Positions 6,316-7,551 of a stretch of 7,551 bases of DNA are shown piece after piece. Numbering within the stretch: the stretch's first letter is position 1; each line of letters starts with the position of its first letter. Position numbers and translations under genes: made by a program. Source of the stretch: Nanobdellota archaeon (GTDB taxonomy: Archaea; Nanobdellota; Nanobdellia; SCGC-AAA011-G17; ARS1403); contig JAHJRB010000054.1 in NCBI GenBank assembly GCA_018831025.1, positions 1 through 7,551 on the forward strand. The letters are read 5' to 3'. A model generated the notes under the pieces. The model made no database searches, was not told where the DNA came from, and worked only from the letters and a program-made list of their open reading frames with translations.

Positions 6316-7398
6316 ATGATGAAAATATCTATTTTACATTTGGGGGGGACTATTAGTAGTTTCCTCGATGAAAAAACAGGAGGAGTTTCAGCAAAGTACA
6401 CAGCAAAAGACATTCTAAAACTCTATCCAGAAATAAAACACATAGCAGAAATAGATTCTAAATTAATAAGAAACATGTGGAGTCAGGATATGAGGTTCTC
6501 TCATTACAATATTATAGCAAAAGAAATAGAAAAAGAAGTAAAAAAGGGTGTAGATGGAATTATAATTACTCATGGAACAGATACAATGCATTATACTTCT
6601 GCAGCCTTAGCATTTATCTTAGAAGATTGTCCAATTCCAGTTATAATAACAGGTGCACAAAGATCTTCAGATAGAGGGAGTTCTGATGCTAAATTAAATT
6701 TAATATGTTCTTGTCAATTTATAGCTAATTCGAATTTTCAAGGTGTAGCAATTTGTATGTATGAATCAATGGAAGACAAATCTTGCTTAATATTATCTCC
6801 AACCAAAACAAGAAAGTTTCATACTTCAAGAAGAGATGCTTTTAAGGTTGTTAATGGAAAACCTATTGCTAGAGTTACAGAACAAGGTAATGTTGGATTT
6901 ATAGATAAACACAATAAAAAAGAGAATAAAATACTAAAATTAAAATTAATTAACGAAGACATAAAAATAGGCATCTTAAAATCCTATCCTGGAATGCTTG
7001 CTGAACAAATAAATTTCTATAAAAATTATGATGGATTAATAATAGAAGCAACTGGTTTAGGTAACTTACCTACAACAAAACTAGATAAAGAAACTCAAGA
7101 AAATGAAAAAATATTAGAAGCTTTAAAAAATTTATCTAAGAAAATACCAATTGTACTATCCCCTCAAACAATATTTGGAAGATTAAACTTAAATGTCTAT
7201 TCTAATCAAAGACCTTACCAGGAAATTGGACTTTTAGGAAATGAAAGTGATATGACTACAGAAACAACTTTTATAAAATTAGCCTGGTTATTAAGCAATC
7301 ATAAAGAAGAAGTTTCTAAACTAATAGCTCAAAACTTAAGAGGAGAACTTTCTTCAAGAACCTCCTTAGATTTTCTCGATTATGTATATCAAGAATGA
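6316..7398 (+). CDS. gatD: GatD-like subunit of Glu-tRNA(Gln) amidotransferase (asparaginase fold), N-terminal domain absent
   Basis: In archaea GatD releases ammonia from an amide donor and GatE uses it to convert Glu-tRNA(Gln) to Gln-tRNA(Gln). This 360-residue protein has the asparaginase fold: HLGGTIS (8-14) with nucleophile T12, HGTDTMHYT (86-94) with T88 and D89, GAQRSSDRGSSDAKLN (113-128), and TRKFHTSRRDAF (165-176) with the probable catalytic K167. MWSQDM (54-59), SYPGM (223-227), TGLGNLP (246-252) and GRLNLNVYSNQRP (288-300) resemble GatD more than plain asparaginase. GatD proteins are normally about 420-440 residues, with an N-terminal domain of some 70-90 residues before the GGT motif. 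Here the motif starts at residue 9, and in-frame stops lie directly upstream, so that domain is missing. gatE is not in the window. A free asparaginase is the main alternative. Seven consecutive G (6342-6348) encode the Leu-Gly-Gly of the active-site loop. Confidence 0.88.
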   Translation: MMKISILHLGGTISSFLDEKTGGVSAKYTAKDILKLYPEIKHIAEIDSKLIRNMWSQDMRFSHYNIIAKEIEKEVKKGVDGIIITHGTDTMHYTSAALAFILEDCPIPVIITGAQRSSDRGSSDAKLNLICSCQFIANSNFQGVAICMYESMEDKSCLILSPTKTRKFHTSRRDAFKVVNGKPIARVTEQGNVGFIDKHNKKENKILKLKLINEDIKIGILKSYPGMLAEQINFYKNYDGLIIEATGLGNLPTTKLDKETQENEKILEALKNLSKKIPIVLSPQTIFGRLNLNVYSNQRPYQEIGLLGNESDMTTETTFIKLAWLLSNHKEEVSKLIAQNLRGELSSRTSLDFLDYVYQE

Positions 7399-7410
7399 TG
7401 GAAACGCTAA

Positions 7411-7449
7411 GTGAACTACTCCCACCTAAAACCTAAAAAGGTTTTGAGG
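7411..7449 (-). mobile_element. Probable right end of the IS200/IS605-type element
   Basis: A GTGAACTACTCCCACC stretch (7411-7426) is followed by a hairpin. AAAACC (7428-7433) pairs with GGTTTT (7440-7445), and CC (7425-7426) can also pair with GG (7448-7449) across a bulge. Subterminal hairpins of this kind mark the ends of these elements, which move as single strands. The exact end and target site are not resolved. A second small stem, CCGTAG/CTACGG, lies at 7514-7528. Confidence 0.5.
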
Positions 7450-7551
7450 AATGAGCTTCCTAATTCGCAGTCAGTTGCCAAAAGGTCTTACACCAACTCC
7501 AAAGGCTTGAAATCCCGTAGTCCCTACGGTATGGAAGAAAGAAAGAATAAC
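7411..7551 (-). pseudogene. Degenerate 3' end of IS200/IS605-family tnpB
   Basis: On the minus strand, entering from the right edge, the frame reads HTVGTTGFQAFGVGVRPFGN and then stops (7473-7471). This resembles the extreme C terminus of TnpB (xVGTTxxQACGVxVRP). The next pieces expected of such a C terminus, QLTAN then EAH and GGSSS, occur in a different frame broken by two stops. At least one frameshift and two stop codons therefore separate it from an intact end. The identification comes from recalled family C-termini, not a search. Only the tail is in the window; the body would lie beyond 7551. Whether the whole element is dead cannot be told from this end alone. Confidence 0.6.

Noticed and set aside
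6342..6348. Run of seven G in gatD as a programmed slippage or phase-variation site
   Set aside because: It simply encodes the required Leu-Gly-Gly of the active site. The frame is intact and neither shifted frame gives a meaningful product, so there is no positive evidence.
6477..6674. A second plus-strand frame inside gatD
   Set aside because: It overlaps the catalytic core of gatD out of frame; the Tyr/Arg/Asn-rich product looks like a shadow.

Overview
The window looks like chromosomal DNA from an AT-rich archaeon, plausibly a small-genome DPANN-type lineage, although that placement is inference. The archaeal call rests on four protein types: a TrmB-family regulator, an archaeal/eukaryal-type ATP-dependent DNA ligase, an FtsZ closest (from memory) to the archaeal FtsZ2 group, and a GatD-like tRNA-dependent amidotransferase subunit. 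It is reinforced by a pilin with an archaeal type IV signal. Promoters also look archaeal: TTTAWATA-like boxes lie about 27-30 nt upstream of several start codons that have no leader or Shine-Dalgarno sequence.

Layout. Positions 1-759 (minus) hold a TrmB-family regulator whose last residues run off the left edge. Positions 875-2551 (minus) hold a complete ATP-dependent DNA ligase. A 42-bp divergent promoter region separates it from a nitroreductase-family flavoprotein (2594-3184, plus). Facing the nitroreductase is a two-gene minus-strand unit. Its first gene (3627-4775) is a type IV pilin-like protein fused to a fibrinogen-like C-terminal domain. Its second gene, 6 nt further on (3219-3620), is a small secreted-then-anchored membrane protein with a tyrosine-containing octapeptide repeat tail. 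Upstream of that unit lie two hairpins, at least one of terminator form, that close the ftsZ transcript; ftsZ itself is 4940-6013 (minus).

The 302-bp ftsZ/gatD intergenic region (6014-6315) is not empty. It holds a strong plus-strand TATA box and, at the expected distance, a candidate small RNA. That RNA contains two tandem hairpins with different stems but an identical CGCCAA hexaloop, followed by a T-rich stretch. A GatD-like gene (6316-7398, plus) follows from its own promoter and lacks the N-terminal domain usual in GatD. The right edge (about 7411-7551) is the degenerate 3' end of an IS200/IS605-type tnpB on the minus strand, about 12 nt beyond the gatD stop.

Most genes are housekeeping (division, ligation, tRNA charging). 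The less ordinary parts are the pilin-adhesin unit, which suggests binding to another cell or a glycan, the double-hairpin RNA, and the tnpB remnant abutting gatD. I see no CRISPR array, rRNA or tRNA.
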